Positions 1 to 8,787 are shown, counted from the first letter of the stretch. The stretch: DNA of 36,098 bases from Chloroflexota bacterium (GCA_023395675.1 JAEWYL010000196.1:1-36098); one strand, 5' to 3'. The notes: generated from the sequence alone by a model not told the origin. Numbers and translations: made by a program.

Positions 1-321
1 TTTACGTAACTTCCACCGGAGCGTCCAGGGTGTCTGACCACTTCGTGAGCTATTAGCAACGATACAAGACTCACAGACGTAGAGAGATCCCGAAGCAGGT
101 TCGAATGTGTTTACGAAGGGGAATGAACGTGGAGGGTCCGTGTGCCAGCGGACTGCCGCCGTATTTGCCGCTGGCAATATCTTGGGAGAAAAGCTCCCGG
201 TAGACATGCGTCATGTGAGCGCCTTCGACAGGTTGGTAATTGGGTTTGGCGGGCGTGGTAAGATACCTGGACATGGAAAATTCGAAGTTATTTGCGATCT
301 ATATTCATTGGAGCACCATTC
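1..321. other. Upstream region without a confident gene
   Basis: No gene can be called firmly here. The minus strand has a 67-codon reading frame (274 to 71) with codon use resembling real genes, but no Shine-Dalgarno sequence lies before its ATG and I do not recognise the product. A plus-strand frame overlaps it (107-325). A T-loop-like string near 99-106 lacks the flanking stem expected of a tRNA. The stretch may hold the promoter of the downstream Crp/Fnr gene or the edge of a decayed gene. Confidence 0.3.
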
Positions 322-1068
322 GTGAAGTCAGAGCGTAGAAAATCACCCATCGATACCAGTCGTGTAGAACCTCATATGTGCTCGCTCGAGGTCCGCCTGG
401 AGATCCTGGGGCAGGTGCCGTTCTTCGCCGGTCTGGAAGCGCGAGCGCTCGAAGCGGTCAACCAGCGCTTCGTCGAGCGCGGCTACCTGCCCGGCGAGAT
501 CATCTATTTCGCCGGGGACCCTGCTGAGCGCCTGTATGTGGTGGCAGACGGTCGGGTGAAGCTGCTGCGCCATACCCCGGCCGGGAAAGATGTGCTCCTG
601 GACATGCTCTCCCCCGGTGATTTCTTCGGCAGCCTGTCTTCCCTGGGCGAGAATCTCTACGCCGGTACCGCCCAGGCGCATACGGCGGCTTGCGTCCTGA
701 GTGTAGAGGCGGAAGATTTTCGAGCCATCCTGGAGGAGAACCCGGGTATTACCTTAAAGGTGCTCGATATTGTGTCGAGCCGCTTGGAAGCCGCTCACGA
801 GATGGTGCGCCAGTTGAGCGCATATTCCGCCGAGCAGCGCGTGGCTTATGCGCTGCTGATGCTGAGCAAAAAGCTCGGCCGGCCGGATGAAGTGGGATTA
901 CTCATCCAGACTCCGCTCTCCCGTGATGACCTTGCCCAGATGACGGGCACCACCACCGAGACAGCCAGCCGCGTGCTCAGCCAGTTTCAGAAGGATGGCC
1001 TGATCGAGAGCGGCAGGCAGTGGGTGGCCATCAAAGACCCGGAGGGCCTGCAGGCGATCACCGGTTAA
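322..1068 (+). CDS. Crp/Fnr-family transcriptional regulator
   Basis: This is a 248-residue regulator with an N-terminal cyclic-nucleotide-binding-like beta roll (about residues 25-140), a long dimerisation helix and a C-terminal winged helix (about 195-235). The recognition helix reads TTTETASRVLS; its E-x2-S-R pattern is the one by which FNR-type proteins read TTGAT-N4-ATCAA sites. Only two cysteines are visible, so an FNR-type [4Fe-4S] oxygen sensor is not possible; the ligand could be heme/NO, a nucleotide or something else. I chose GTG 322 because GGAG lies 8 bases upstream. A TTG at 292 and an ATG at 376 are in frame but have poorer ribosome sites. A matching box precedes the next operon, so this protein is the likely local regulator of metal export. 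Confidence 0.9.
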   Translation: MKSERRKSPIDTSRVEPHMCSLEVRLEILGQVPFFAGLEARALEAVNQRFVERGYLPGEIIYFAGDPAERLYVVADGRVKLLRHTPAGKDVLLDMLSPGDFFGSLSSLGENLYAGTAQAHTAACVLSVEAEDFRAILEENPGITLKVLDIVSSRLEAAHEMVRQLSAYSAEQRVAYALLMLSKKLGRPDEVGLLIQTPLSRDDLAQMTGTTTETASRVLSQFQKDGLIESGRQWVAIKDPEGLQAITG

Positions 1069-1117
1069 CGGGGAATCACTGGAAGTCATATAGAAGCCCT
1101 ATCGTTTTTTGAAGAGG

Positions 1118-1156
1118 GGGGCAGAGCTTGAATTGCTCTGCCCCTTTTCCTGTTTT
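1118..1156 (+). terminator. Rho-independent terminator after the Crp/Fnr gene
   Basis: A perfect 10-bp stem (GGGGCAGAGC at 1118-1127, its complement at 1135-1144) with a 7-base loop is followed by TTTTCCTGTTTT. It lies about 50 bases after the regulator's stop codon and separates it from the metal-transport unit. Confidence 0.88.
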
Positions 1157-1174
1157 AAAAACTGGCGCGGTTAA

Positions 1175-1216
1175 TTGAAGTGGATCAAGGAACTTTTGGC
1201 CCTATCGCTGTATATT
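1175..1216 (+). promoter_or_regulatory. FNR-like box and class II promoter of the metal-transport unit
   Basis: TTGAA-GTGG-ATCAA at 1175-1188 differs from the FNR consensus TTGAT-N4-ATCAA at one base. A TATATT -10 element begins at 1211. The box centre (1181.5) is 29.5 bases before the -10 start, which puts it near -41.5 from the expected start site, the standard position for class II FNR/CRP activation. No good -35 hexamer is visible, as expected for an activator-dependent promoter. The E-x2-S-R regulator is encoded next door. Binding is inferred. Confidence 0.65.
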
Positions 1217-1263
1217 AAGCGCATCGTCGAGACAAAAGGGATCTGAGAAGAAGGAGAAAAAAC

Positions 1264-1479
1264 ATGAAGACCATATTACGGAGTAAAGAACTTTCCTGCC
1301 CCTCCTGTGTCGCCAAGATCGAGAAGGCGTTGAAGTCGGTGGACGGCGTTCAGGAGGCGAAGGTATTTTTCAATACGGGGCGCATCGAAATTGATCACGA
1401 CCCGGCCCAGGTAATGGTAGATAAACTGGTGAAAACCGTCCGGGCGGTTGGTTACGAAGCCAGGCCCGCCGCTTTTTAG
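1264..1479 (+). CDS. Heavy-metal-associated (HMA) domain metallochaperone, CopZ-like
   Basis: This 71-residue protein is a single ferredoxin-like HMA domain that would bind a soft metal ion, probably Cu(I), Zn or Cd, and pass it to the ATPase encoded next. The metal site is C12-P-S-C15 within LSCPSCVAKIEKALK; the usual Met/Gly-Met-Thr lead-in (GMTCxxC) is replaced by Leu-Ser. The rest follows the family pattern (KSVDGVQEAKV, then a second amphipathic half ending in VGYEA). AAGGAG at 1251-1256 lies 7 bases before the ATG. The gene is first in a two-gene unit behind an FNR-like promoter. The metal cannot be read from the sequence. Confidence 0.9.
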   Translation: MKTILRSKELSCPSCVAKIEKALKSVDGVQEAKVFFNTGRIEIDHDPAQVMVDKLVKTVRAVGYEARPAAF

Positions 1480-1573
1480 GTTATCTATAAACAGGGGAAC
1501 TGGGGGGAGAGCGGAAAGGATGCTTTCTCGCCGCCGGCTCCCCTCGGACGGTAATCTTGATTGGAGAGTAAAG

Positions 1574-3514
1574 ATGAAGATGAACAGAATCCAGCAGCAT
1601 TGGAACAACCCAAAACAGCGCCGTGAAGTGATGACAGCGCTCAGTGGAGGATTGATCGTCGCGGCCTTCATCGCAGGCGCCCTGTGGGATGCCGCCACCG
1701 TCCGCAGCGTTCTGATGCTAGCGGCTGCCCTGATCGCCGGCGCAGACATTGCCGTGCGGGCGATGAACAGCCTGCGCAGCCGGCACGTGAGCATCGAGTT
1801 GCTGGTGACGATTGCGGCCGGCGGCGCCCTCGTGATCGGCGAATACTGGGAGGCCGCCGCGGTCACTTTCCTGTTTCTCTTCGGCGCCTACCTGGAGGCC
1901 CGCACCCTCGGCCGCACTCGCAAGGTGCTGGAGGACCTCTTCGACCTGGCTCCCACCATGGCAGTTGTGCTCCGTTCTGCCCGGCAGGTGGAAGTCCTGC
2001 CCCATGAGGTCCAGCCGGGAGAGATCGTGCTGCTCAAACCGGGCAGTAAGGTGCCGGTCGACGGAGAGGTGCTGGAGGGCCATTCGGCAGTGGATGAGAG
2101 CGCCATTACCGGAGAGCCGATGCCGGAGGACAAGGCCCCCGGCGCCCGGGTCTTCGCCGGGACGGTCAATATGGACGGTCTGCTGCAGGTGCGCGCCACC
2201 GGGGTCGGTGCGGACACCACCTTGGCGCGCATCATCCGCCGTGTAGAGGAAGCCCAGGAGGCCAAAGCCCCTGCCCAGCGCTTCATCGAGCGTTTCGCTG
2301 CCTGGTACACCCCCCTGATCATCGGATTGAGCGGGCTTGCCTTCCTGCTCACCCGAAATCTAGAACTGGCCCTGACGCTGCTGGTGATCGGCTGCCCCGG
2401 CGCGCTGGTGATCTCGACCCCGGTCTCCGTTATCGCCGGTATCGGGCGGGCGGCGCAGCGCGGGATTCTCATCAAGGGCGGCGAGCACCTGGAGAATGCC
2501 GGGAAAATTTCCGCACTGGCGTTGGATAAGACCGGCACTCTGACGGAGGGCAGGCCGCGTGTGACGGATATCATCGCCCTGCAGCCGCTCCTGGCAGGGG
2601 CAGGGTCGCTCCCGGCCGGTATGGCTGGCTGGCAGCAAGAACCATCCGAGATGGAGGTGCTGCGCCTGGCTGCCCGGGCCGAGGCCGGCTCTGAACACCC
2701 GCTGGCCCGCGCGATCCTGGCCGAAGCGGCAGCGCGCCTTGGCTCTGAAGCTGAGATTCACACTCTGCCGGACGGCGGTTTTCAGAACTTCACCGGTAAA
2801 GGCGTGCGCGCGCTAACCAGGGGCCGGACCATCCTCGTTGGCACTTGGGCGCTCATGGACGAATTGGGTGTTGTGGTACCGGATGAGGCTTTAGAAGGCA
2901 TGGATCGCTTGAAAGCGGACGGAAAAACGGCCGTTCTGGTGGCCGTTGATGGCACAGTGACCGGTGTGTTGGGTATATCTGATCCGATCCGTGAGAGCAG
3001 CGCAGAGGCCGTCCGCCGGCTATACGCGGCCGGGCTGAAGCGGGTGCTCATGCTCACGGGCGACGACCGGCGCACCGCCCGGGCGATCGCGGCCGAGGCC
3101 GGGATCGATGAGGTACGGGCCGGACTGCTGCCCGAACACAAGCTCGAAGCGATCCGCGAGCTTCAGCGGGAAGGATATATCACTGCGATGGCGGGCGACG
3201 GGATTAACGACGCCCCAGCCCTGGCAGCCGCCGATACCGGCATCGCCATGGGCGCGGCAGGCTCGGGCGTGGCTATCGAGACAGCCGACATCGCCCTTAT
3301 GGCGGACGATCTGCTGAAGATCCCGGAAGCCATCCGTATCTCCAAAGCGACTCTGGGCAACATCCGCCAGAACGTGGCCATCGCCCTGATCACGGTCGCC
3401 GGCCTTCTCCTGGGCGTCCTCCTCGGCGAGGTCAATATGGCCGGAGGCATGCTCATCCATGAAGCCTCGGTGCTGTTCGTGATCCTGAACGGGATGCGCC
3501 TGTTGAGGGTTTAG
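1574..3514 (+). CDS. P1B-type heavy-metal-translocating ATPase
   Basis: A 646-residue metal-export ATPase with the complete P-type signature: actuator TGEP near residue 179, phosphorylation motif DKTGTLTEG with Asp318, the P1B-specific SEHPLA near 373, and GDGINDAP near 540. The transmembrane metal-binding motif, normally CPC, SPC or CPH, reads C274-P-G (IGCPGALVIS), which makes substrate prediction unsafe. There is no N-terminal HMA domain; the separate chaperone just upstream may supply that function. The C-terminal HEASVLFVILNGMRLL resembles Zn/Cd/Pb exporters (P1B-2) more than Cu exporters. ATG 1574 is preferred because GGAGAG precedes it by about 6 bases. The frame stays open back to 1448, but that extension overlaps the chaperone gene and looks non-coding. 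Confidence 0.93.
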   Translation: MKMNRIQQHWNNPKQRREVMTALSGGLIVAAFIAGALWDAATVRSVLMLAAALIAGADIAVRAMNSLRSRHVSIELLVTIAAGGALVIGEYWEAAAVTFLFLFGAYLEARTLGRTRKVLEDLFDLAPTMAVVLRSARQVEVLPHEVQPGEIVLLKPGSKVPVDGEVLEGHSAVDESAITGEPMPEDKAPGARVFAGTVNMDGLLQVRATGVGADTTLARIIRRVEEAQEAKAPAQRFIERFAAWYTPLIIGLSGLAFLLTRNLELALTLLVIGCPGALVISTPVSVIAGIGRAAQRGILIKGGEHLENAGKISALALDKTGTLTEGRPRVTDIIALQPLLAGAGSLPAGMAGWQQEPSEMEVLRLAARAEAGSEHPLARAILAEAAARLGSEAEIHTLPDGGFQNFTGKGVRALTRGRTILVGTWALMDELGVVVPDEALEGMDRLKADGKTAVLVAVDGTVTGVLGISDPIRESSAEAVRRLYAAGLKRVLMLTGDDRRTARAIAAEAGIDEVRAGLLPEHKLEAIRELQREGYITAMAGDGINDAPALAAADTGIAMGAAGSGVAIETADIALMADDLLKIPEAIRISKATLGNIRQNVAIALITVAGLLLGVLLGEVNMAGGMLIHEASVLFVILNGMRLLRV

Positions 3515-3907
3515 GCTGTGTCTGCGAACCCGGTTTTTGGCCTTACCAGGATCCGGTGCGGCTTTGCCCACGAATGAGGACGCAGTTACCGCTCCTCTTG
3601 CTGCCAAAAAAACCAGGTGGACCCTCTCTGGAGGCCGGGCGGCATCCTGACGCACTGGTTCGTGGCTGCCCGCAAAAGCCGGCGCTGCTACCGGGCGGCG
3701 CCGATAGGGTCACGAAGGTGCAGGCGGCCAAAAAGCGGCCGCCAGGTCTGGTTGGCGGAGACGGAGCAAGGAGATCGATTGCCCTCTGCCAGGGCGGTCT
3801 TGACCGTCCCCGGCGGCGATGAGTGACGGGAACCTCGGATTTTCGTGATGATATAATCACGGCGCAGGGATCAGAATTGTGCTCGTTGGGGGAAGTGGAG
3901 GAAATGA
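3515..3907. other. Intergenic region, 393 bases
   Basis: Short frames exist on both strands but lack ribosome sites and recognisable protein character. The only useful signal is a TATAAT near the 3' end (3852-3857). No clear terminator for the ATPase gene was found. Confidence 0.4.
3852..3857 (+). promoter_or_regulatory. Probable -10 element of the MalT-like regulator gene
   Basis: A perfect TATAAT lies about 50 bases before the start codon. No convincing -35 hexamer is found 16-18 bases upstream. Confidence 0.4.
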
Positions 3908-6577
3908 TTGGACGTTCCGATCCTGGAAACCAAAATACAAATCCCCCCGAAGCCTCATCATATCACTCACCGGCCGCGGCTCGTTGAAGCACTCGAAAAC
4001 GCCATACCGCATCACAAACTCATTCTGCTGTCCACCCCCGCCGGATACGGGAAAACGACTCTCCTCGTCCAATGGGCAATTTCCAGCCGTTACAGGGTCG
4101 CCTGGTTGTCGGTCAGCCAAGAGGATAACGACCTGGGGCGTTTCTTCAGATACCTGCTGGCTGCCTGGGAGAAAGTCCAGCCGGGAATCAAAGAAAGCCA
4201 ATTAGGCCTGCTCCTGGAGGGAATGACGCCGGACAGCGAGGGGATCCTGGCGGCCTTTATTAACACCGCCAACCAGGCGCCTGACCCGCTGGTGTTTGTC
4301 ATCGATGATATCCACCAGATTGAAGAACCCTCCATTCACAAGGCGCTGACTTTTTTACTCGACCACCTGCCGCAGGCTCTGCACTTTGTGCTGGCAGGAC
4401 GCTCCGATCCGCCCCTTCCACTGGCTCACTACCGGGGCAGCGGCGAGCTGCTGGAGTTTCGCGCCGGGGAGCTGCAGTTCTACCGCGAAGAAACCGTTGA
4501 TTTCTTGCAGCGCCAAATGCAGCTGAATATTTCAGACGATTCGGCTTTTGCCCTGCACGACCAATTAGAAGGATGGATCGCCGGTCTGCAGTTGTCGGCG
4601 CTCAGCCTGCAGCGCCAGGGTGAGGCGGTGGAGAAACTGGTCATCAGCGGCAGGCACCGTTTCATCGCCGACTATCTGAGCGAAGACGTCCTGTCCCGCC
4701 TGCCGGAAGACCAGCAGCGCTTCCTGCTCCAAACCAGCATCCTGGAGCGCCTGTGTGGCACGTTGTGCGAACAGGTCACCGGGGCGGGAGGCGGGCAGGC
4801 GATGCTGGAAGCACTCGAGCGTGGGAATTTATTCATCCTGCCTCTTGACGCTGAACGTGAGTGGTACCGTTATCATCACGTCTTTGCCGGATACCTGCGT
4901 GAAGAGTTGAGAAGGCGCTTCCCCGACGAGGTGGCCCAGCTCCACGTCCGGGCCGCCCGGTGGTATCTGGATCAAGGATGGCCAGAGGCGGCCCTGCCGC
5001 ACGCGGTAGCCGGACAGGACGCCGGCCTGGTAATGCAGCTGGGCGAACGATACTTTGATGTCAAGCTCTTGAGCGGGGAGTTCAGTGTTCTCAAGCGCTG
5101 GCTCGATTCGCTGCCAGAGGAATGGCAGTCCGCTTACTCTCTGGTCGGTCTGTATCGAGCTGGCCTTTTCCTTTTCACCGGTTCGCTCGAAGACGGCGCC
5201 CGCTGGATCAACGCGGTCGAACAAAAGCTTGCGTCGGAAGAGGGCGAGGACAGGCGCTGGCCGCTGGCGAGAGTAAAAGCTGTGCGCTGTGCGCTCGCCT
5301 GTTTCGAAAATGATCTGGAACTGGCCCGAGCCTACGCCGATCGAGCGCTCAAGGAACTTCCAGCCAATGACCACACCTTTCGTGCGGCCATCTACCATGC
5401 CCTGGGCGATACCTACCGCCGCAACGGCCACTGGGAGGCGGCGCGCGCCTGCTACCTTAAATTGCTCGATCTCGTGAAATCCCCTTCCTACCCGATTCGA
5501 GCGGCCCACGCATTCTGCGCCCTGGCCGATCTCACCTTGCAGCAGGGCCGGCTGCGCGATTCGGCGGCTTACTGGAGGAAAGCCCTGGCCGGGCTGGAGC
5601 AGCGACAGGTACGCGGCAGCTTCCCGCTGCCATTAATCGGCTGGGTGCACATCCGTCTGGGTGAGATCCTGTACGCGTGGAACGATTTGAGCGAGGCCTG
5701 GGCCCATCTCTCCGCGGGATTGGAACGCTCTGAACTGGGCGGCGATGTGCAGGCTATGATTGCCGGTGCTCTCCTAAAGGCACGCCTGGAACTGGCGGCC
5801 GGCGATCTCCCCGCCGCAGATGTAAGTATGCAGCAAGTCCGCCCGCTGGTTGAGCAGGCGCGCTTCCCTGCCTGGACCGGTCGCTTCGAACGCCTGCAGC
5901 TCGATCTCTGGCTGGCGCAGGGCAGGCTCAAAACAGCCGTGGACTGGGCCGATAGACTGGAACAGAGCGAGGCGTGGAAGAACCAGCCGGAGAGCGAGTC
6001 CGGCCATCTGGCCCTGGCGCGCGTGCTGGTCGCCAGGGGGGATGCGCTCGATCTTCAACGAGCCGGGCTGCTACTACAGCCATTAATCGAAACGGAAGAG
6101 CGAGAGGGCCGGATGGGCATTCAGATCGAAGCGTTGGCGCTCCGGGCTCTCGTCCACTGGCGAGGCGGCGACCAACCCGGCGCTTTGATCTCACTGGAGC
6201 GAGCCCTGCGACTGGCCGAGCCTGAAGGCTACCTGCGCCTTTTCGTCGATTTAGGAAATCCCATGATTCGATTGCTGCAAGAGGCCCGCTCGCGTGCCCT
6301 GAGGCCGGAATACGTAGATAGACTGCTGGCAGCCACCGGTTCTGGGCTTTCTATCCCCCCTCCTGCCGGTGAAAGGCTGTTAGAACCCCTGACGCCTCGC
6401 GAACAGGAAATTCTGGAGCTCGTCGCAGCCGGACTGACCAACCAGGAAATTGCCGGGCGTCTGGTCGTTTCTCCAGAGACCATAAAAAAGCATGCTGCCA
6501 GCATCTACAGCAAGCTGCACGTCCGCAGCCGCACCCAGGCCGCGGCCCGGGCCAGAGAGCTGGGCCTGCTCGGCTAG
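3908..6577 (+). CDS. MalT-like LuxR-family ATP-dependent transcriptional regulator
   Basis: An 889-residue large ATP-binding LuxR regulator (LAL/MalT type). The opening ILETKIQIPPKP and RPRL segment is the family hallmark. The STAND NTPase has a Walker A motif (TPAGYGKTT, residues 43-51) and a Walker B stretch VFVIDD near 130. A long helical TPR-like sensor region follows (about 340-800). The C-terminus is a LuxR/GerE helix-turn-helix beginning LTPREQEILELVAAGLTNQE at residue 828. Such proteins usually bind a small inducer and ATP, oligomerise and activate promoters; this inducer is unknown. TTG 3908 is used because GGAGG (3897-3901) lies 6 bases upstream and the family N-terminus starts there. 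A nearby ATG is out of frame. The downstream promoter with a palindrome at 6626-6643 is a candidate target. Confidence 0.93.
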   Translation: MDVPILETKIQIPPKPHHITHRPRLVEALENAIPHHKLILLSTPAGYGKTTLLVQWAISSRYRVAWLSVSQEDNDLGRFFRYLLAAWEKVQPGIKESQLGLLLEGMTPDSEGILAAFINTANQAPDPLVFVIDDIHQIEEPSIHKALTFLLDHLPQALHFVLAGRSDPPLPLAHYRGSGELLEFRAGELQFYREETVDFLQRQMQLNISDDSAFALHDQLEGWIAGLQLSALSLQRQGEAVEKLVISGRHRFIADYLSEDVLSRLPEDQQRFLLQTSILERLCGTLCEQVTGAGGGQAMLEALERGNLFILPLDAEREWYRYHHVFAGYLREELRRRFPDEVAQLHVRAARWYLDQGWPEAALPHAVAGQDAGLVMQLGERYFDVKLLSGEFSVLKRWLDSLPEEWQSAYSLVGLYRAGLFLFTGSLEDGARWINAVEQKLASEEGEDRRWPLARVKAVRCALACFENDLELARAYADRALKELPANDHTFRAAIYHALGDTYRRNGHWEAARACYLKLLDLVKSPSYPIRAAHAFCALADLTLQQGRLRDSAAYWRKALAGLEQRQVRGSFPLPLIGWVHIRLGEILYAWNDLSEAWAHLSAGLERSELGGDVQAMIAGALLKARLELAAGDLPAADVSMQQVRPLVEQARFPAWTGRFERLQLDLWLAQGRLKTAVDWADRLEQSEAWKNQPESESGHLALARVLVARGDALDLQRAGLLLQPLIETEEREGRMGIQIEALALRALVHWRGGDQPGALISLERALRLAEPEGYLRLFVDLGNPMIRLLQEARSRALRPEYVDRLLAATGSGLSIPPPAGERLLEPLTPREQEILELVAAGLTNQEIAGRLVVSPETIKKHAASIYSKLHVRSRTQAAARARELGLLG

Positions 6578-6625
6578 CGGCTGATTCCACCTTCCCCCTA
6601 CAACATCCAAAGATACCCCTCATAT

Positions 6626-6670
6626 ATTCCCCAAATGGGGAATGTAGGGTTTTTTCCTGTGCTCTATACT
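6626..6670 (+). promoter_or_regulatory. Palindromic operator and -10 element before the barrel/flavoprotein pair
   Basis: ATTCCCC-AAAT-GGGGAAT (6626-6643) is a perfect 7-4-7 inverted repeat, and three more flanking pairs match with one wobble. TATACT at 6665-6670 is a reasonable -10 element. The palindrome centre is 30.5 bases before the -10 start, so it covers the -35 zone, and no -35 hexamer is visible. This suits an activator site, most simply for the LuxR-type regulator encoded just upstream. Confidence 0.5.
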
Positions 6671-6716
6671 GGCAGCAGAGGCAGTGAGCCGATTTAACCG
6701 CTCAAAGGAGGTGGAC

Positions 6717-7037
6717 ATGATACTCATTCGTTTTGTTTGCCAGGCCAGGTTTAACCAGGCCGGTAAAGTTCTGGAGGGCTTTAAACACTCGAGCAAATTT
6801 ATCCTTGCAGCCGCCGGCCCGAAGGTGCGCACCCGCATCCTGACCGATCTGAGCGGCCCGTTCGACACCGTCGTCCAGGAGGTTGAATTCGAAAGCCTGG
6901 CCGAGTGGGAACGGCTCAGAGGTGTAATTTTCTCGGATCCTGCGGTTCAGGAGGCGGAGGCCGGCCTCGTTGAACTCATCGAGTCGGGGCGCACAGAGTA
7001 CTTCACCATCGAAACAGAATGGCTCTCAGGAAAGTGA
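6717..7037 (+). CDS. Small dimeric alpha/beta-barrel-like protein of unknown function
   Basis: A 106-residue soluble protein with the strand-helix pattern of the ferredoxin-like dimeric alpha/beta barrel group (NIPSNAP or antibiotic-biosynthesis-monooxygenase-like). It has a short N-terminal strand (ILIRFVCQARF), a helix, the central strand FDTVVQEVEFESLAEWERLR, and a closing strand (EYFTIETEW). ATG 6717 is chosen for the strong AAAGGAGGT at 6704-6712. It lies 29 bases before a flavin oxidoreductase gene and is probably co-transcribed with it, so it may act on the same metabolite. The fold assignment comes from pattern only, and no catalytic residue is evident. Confidence 0.75.
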   Translation: MILIRFVCQARFNQAGKVLEGFKHSSKFILAAAGPKVRTRILTDLSGPFDTVVQEVEFESLAEWERLRGVIFSDPAVQEAEAGLVELIESGRTEYFTIETEWLSGK

Positions 7038-7066
7038 AAACTACAGGCTTTAGAGAGGAGTTTTCA

Positions 7067-8266
7067 ATGTATGATGCAATTGTGGTTGGCGCTCGCTGCG
7101 CCGGTTCACCGACGGCGATGCTGCTTGCCCGTAAGGGATACCGCGTCCTTCTCGTTGATCGCGGCAGTTTTCCCAGCGATCACATGTCTACCCACTGGAT
7201 CCATCAGCCGGGTGTCGCTCAACTGGAGCATTGGGGGTTGAGAGAGCGACTGGCTGCCACTGGATGCCCGCCGATTACCTCGATCACGATGGACCTTGGC
7301 CCTTTCGCCCTGCGGGGATCCCCACCCCCGGCCGGATACGTCGCAGAGGCCTACAGCCCCCGGCGGACAGTGCTCGACAAGCTCCTGATTGATGCCGCCG
7401 TCGAGGCAGGCGTAGAACTGCGCGAGCGCTTCCCGGTAAAAGAGCTCGTCTTCGACGGCGATCGCGTCAGGGGTATCACCGGCCAATCGGCGGCCGGCGC
7501 CACAGTGACGGAACAGGCCCGCATAGTGATCGGCGCCGACGGCATCCATTCGCTCGTCGCCCGGCAGGTTGGAGCGGAGGAATACAACAGCAGACCTGCC
7601 CTCACCTGCGCCTACTACAGTTACTGGAGCGGCATCCTGCAGGATGGGATCGAGTATTATCCCCGCGAACATTGCGCTATCGGACTCATCCCCACCCATC
7701 ATGGACTTGCCGTAATTGTCGTCAGTTGGCCGCAGGCTGAGTTCCACACCATCCGCGCCGACGTCGAAGGGAACTTCCTGAAGGCCCTGGAGCTTGCGCC
7801 CACGTTTTTAGAGCGGGTGCGCCAGGGAAAGCGGGAAGAGCGCTTTACCGGTACGGCGGATCTACCGTTCTTCTTTCGCAGGCCCTATGGCCCCGGCTGG
7901 GCGCTGGTGGGCGATGCCGGCTATCACAAAGACCCGATCACAGCCCAGGGGATCACCGATGCTTTCCGCGATGCCGGGCTGCTTGCCGAGGCGATTGATG
8001 CCGGGTTCAGCGGAGCGCGGCCGCTCGAAGAGGCGCTGGCCGGCTACGAAAGACGACGCAACGAGGCAGTCATGCCAATGTACGATTACATACGCCAGTT
8101 TGCCAGCCTCGAGCCGCCAACACCGGAAATGCAGCACCTCTTCGCCGCACTCCGCAACAATCAGGAGCAGACCAACCGCTTCTTCGGCACGCTCGTAGGA
8201 ACAGTCTCAATTTCAGAATATTTCTCGCCGGAGAATATTGGACAAATCATCGGCGTTGAAGCATAA
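7067..8266 (+). CDS. FAD-dependent oxidoreductase (PHBH-fold, geranylgeranyl-reductase-like)
   Basis: A 399-residue flavoprotein of the p-hydroxybenzoate-hydroxylase fold. It has the N-terminal dinucleotide-binding motif YDAIVVGARCAGSPTAMLLA (residues 2-21), the acidic strand end LLVDRG, the NAD(P)H/FAD motif GADGIHSLVAR near 155-165, and the second FAD motif GWALVGDAGYHKDP with AQGITDA near 280-300. The GARCAGS variant and YHKDP are typical of a subgroup annotated as FAD-dependent monooxygenase or geranylgeranyl reductase; the substrate cannot be told. There is no membrane segment. ATG 7067 follows GAGGAG by 6 bases, and an earlier in-frame start at 7019 would overlap the preceding gene. Confidence 0.9.
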   Translation: MYDAIVVGARCAGSPTAMLLARKGYRVLLVDRGSFPSDHMSTHWIHQPGVAQLEHWGLRERLAATGCPPITSITMDLGPFALRGSPPPAGYVAEAYSPRRTVLDKLLIDAAVEAGVELRERFPVKELVFDGDRVRGITGQSAAGATVTEQARIVIGADGIHSLVARQVGAEEYNSRPALTCAYYSYWSGILQDGIEYYPREHCAIGLIPTHHGLAVIVVSWPQAEFHTIRADVEGNFLKALELAPTFLERVRQGKREERFTGTADLPFFFRRPYGPGWALVGDAGYHKDPITAQGITDAFRDAGLLAEAIDAGFSGARPLEEALAGYERRRNEAVMPMYDYIRQFASLEPPTPEMQHLFAALRNNQEQTNRFFGTLVGTVSISEYFSPENIGQIIGVEA

Positions 8267-8284
8267 GCTGCTTCTAACTAGAAC

Positions 8285-8317
8285 CTCTGCTGACCGCAAA
8301 CAATGCGGTCAGCAGAG
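8285..8317 (+). terminator. Hairpin after the flavin oxidoreductase gene
   Basis: A perfect 13-bp stem (CTCTGCTGACCGC and its complement) with a 7-base loop lies 18 bases after the stop codon. It has no downstream T-run, so it may be a weak terminator or a 3' stabilising structure. Confidence 0.5.
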
Positions 8318-8410
8318 CTCCGGTTGGTTGGAAACAACAATTCCACTCGCTCTACATTTTCAAAGGAAAAAAGAGGAAGTTGTTTTCCCATTTAATCAAA
8401 GGAGGGAATT

Positions 8411-8787
8411 TTGAACGAAGCAAATCGCCTGAAGTATTTAAGTATTGCGCTGTGGGTTTTCGGACTGATCTTTATTTTTGGTTTTTGGCCCTTGACTCAG
8501 ATCTGGCCTTCTGGAAGGGTGTGGCATACTGAAGGGCGCTCATTCTATCTGGAAATGATCATGGGGTTATACGCCACGCTTGGGATATTCCTGATCCTTG
8601 CCGCTCGCGACCCGCTCAATAACCGCAGCCTCATCTGGTTCACGGTGTGGTCCAGTGTGGTGCACGGCGGTATCATGGCTGTGCAATCCCTTGATGGGAG
8701 GCATAATCTGGGACATCTCTATGGAGACGTCCTGGCGCTGTCCGTGGTTGCCGCTGTTTTAGCCTTCCTCGCCCCCGCAAAGGCCGG
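8411..8787 (+). repeat. Dispersed duplicate gene segment, copy 1
   Basis: This segment matches 14719-15096 with roughly 14 substitutions and one 1-base indel over about 377 bases, so about 96% identity by eye. Similarity fades just outside the coding segment on both sides. Confidence 0.9.

Noticed and set aside
90..115. T-loop-like GGTTCGAAT suggesting a tRNA
   Set aside because: Flanking bases do not pair into a T-stem and no acceptor or anticodon arm could be drawn.
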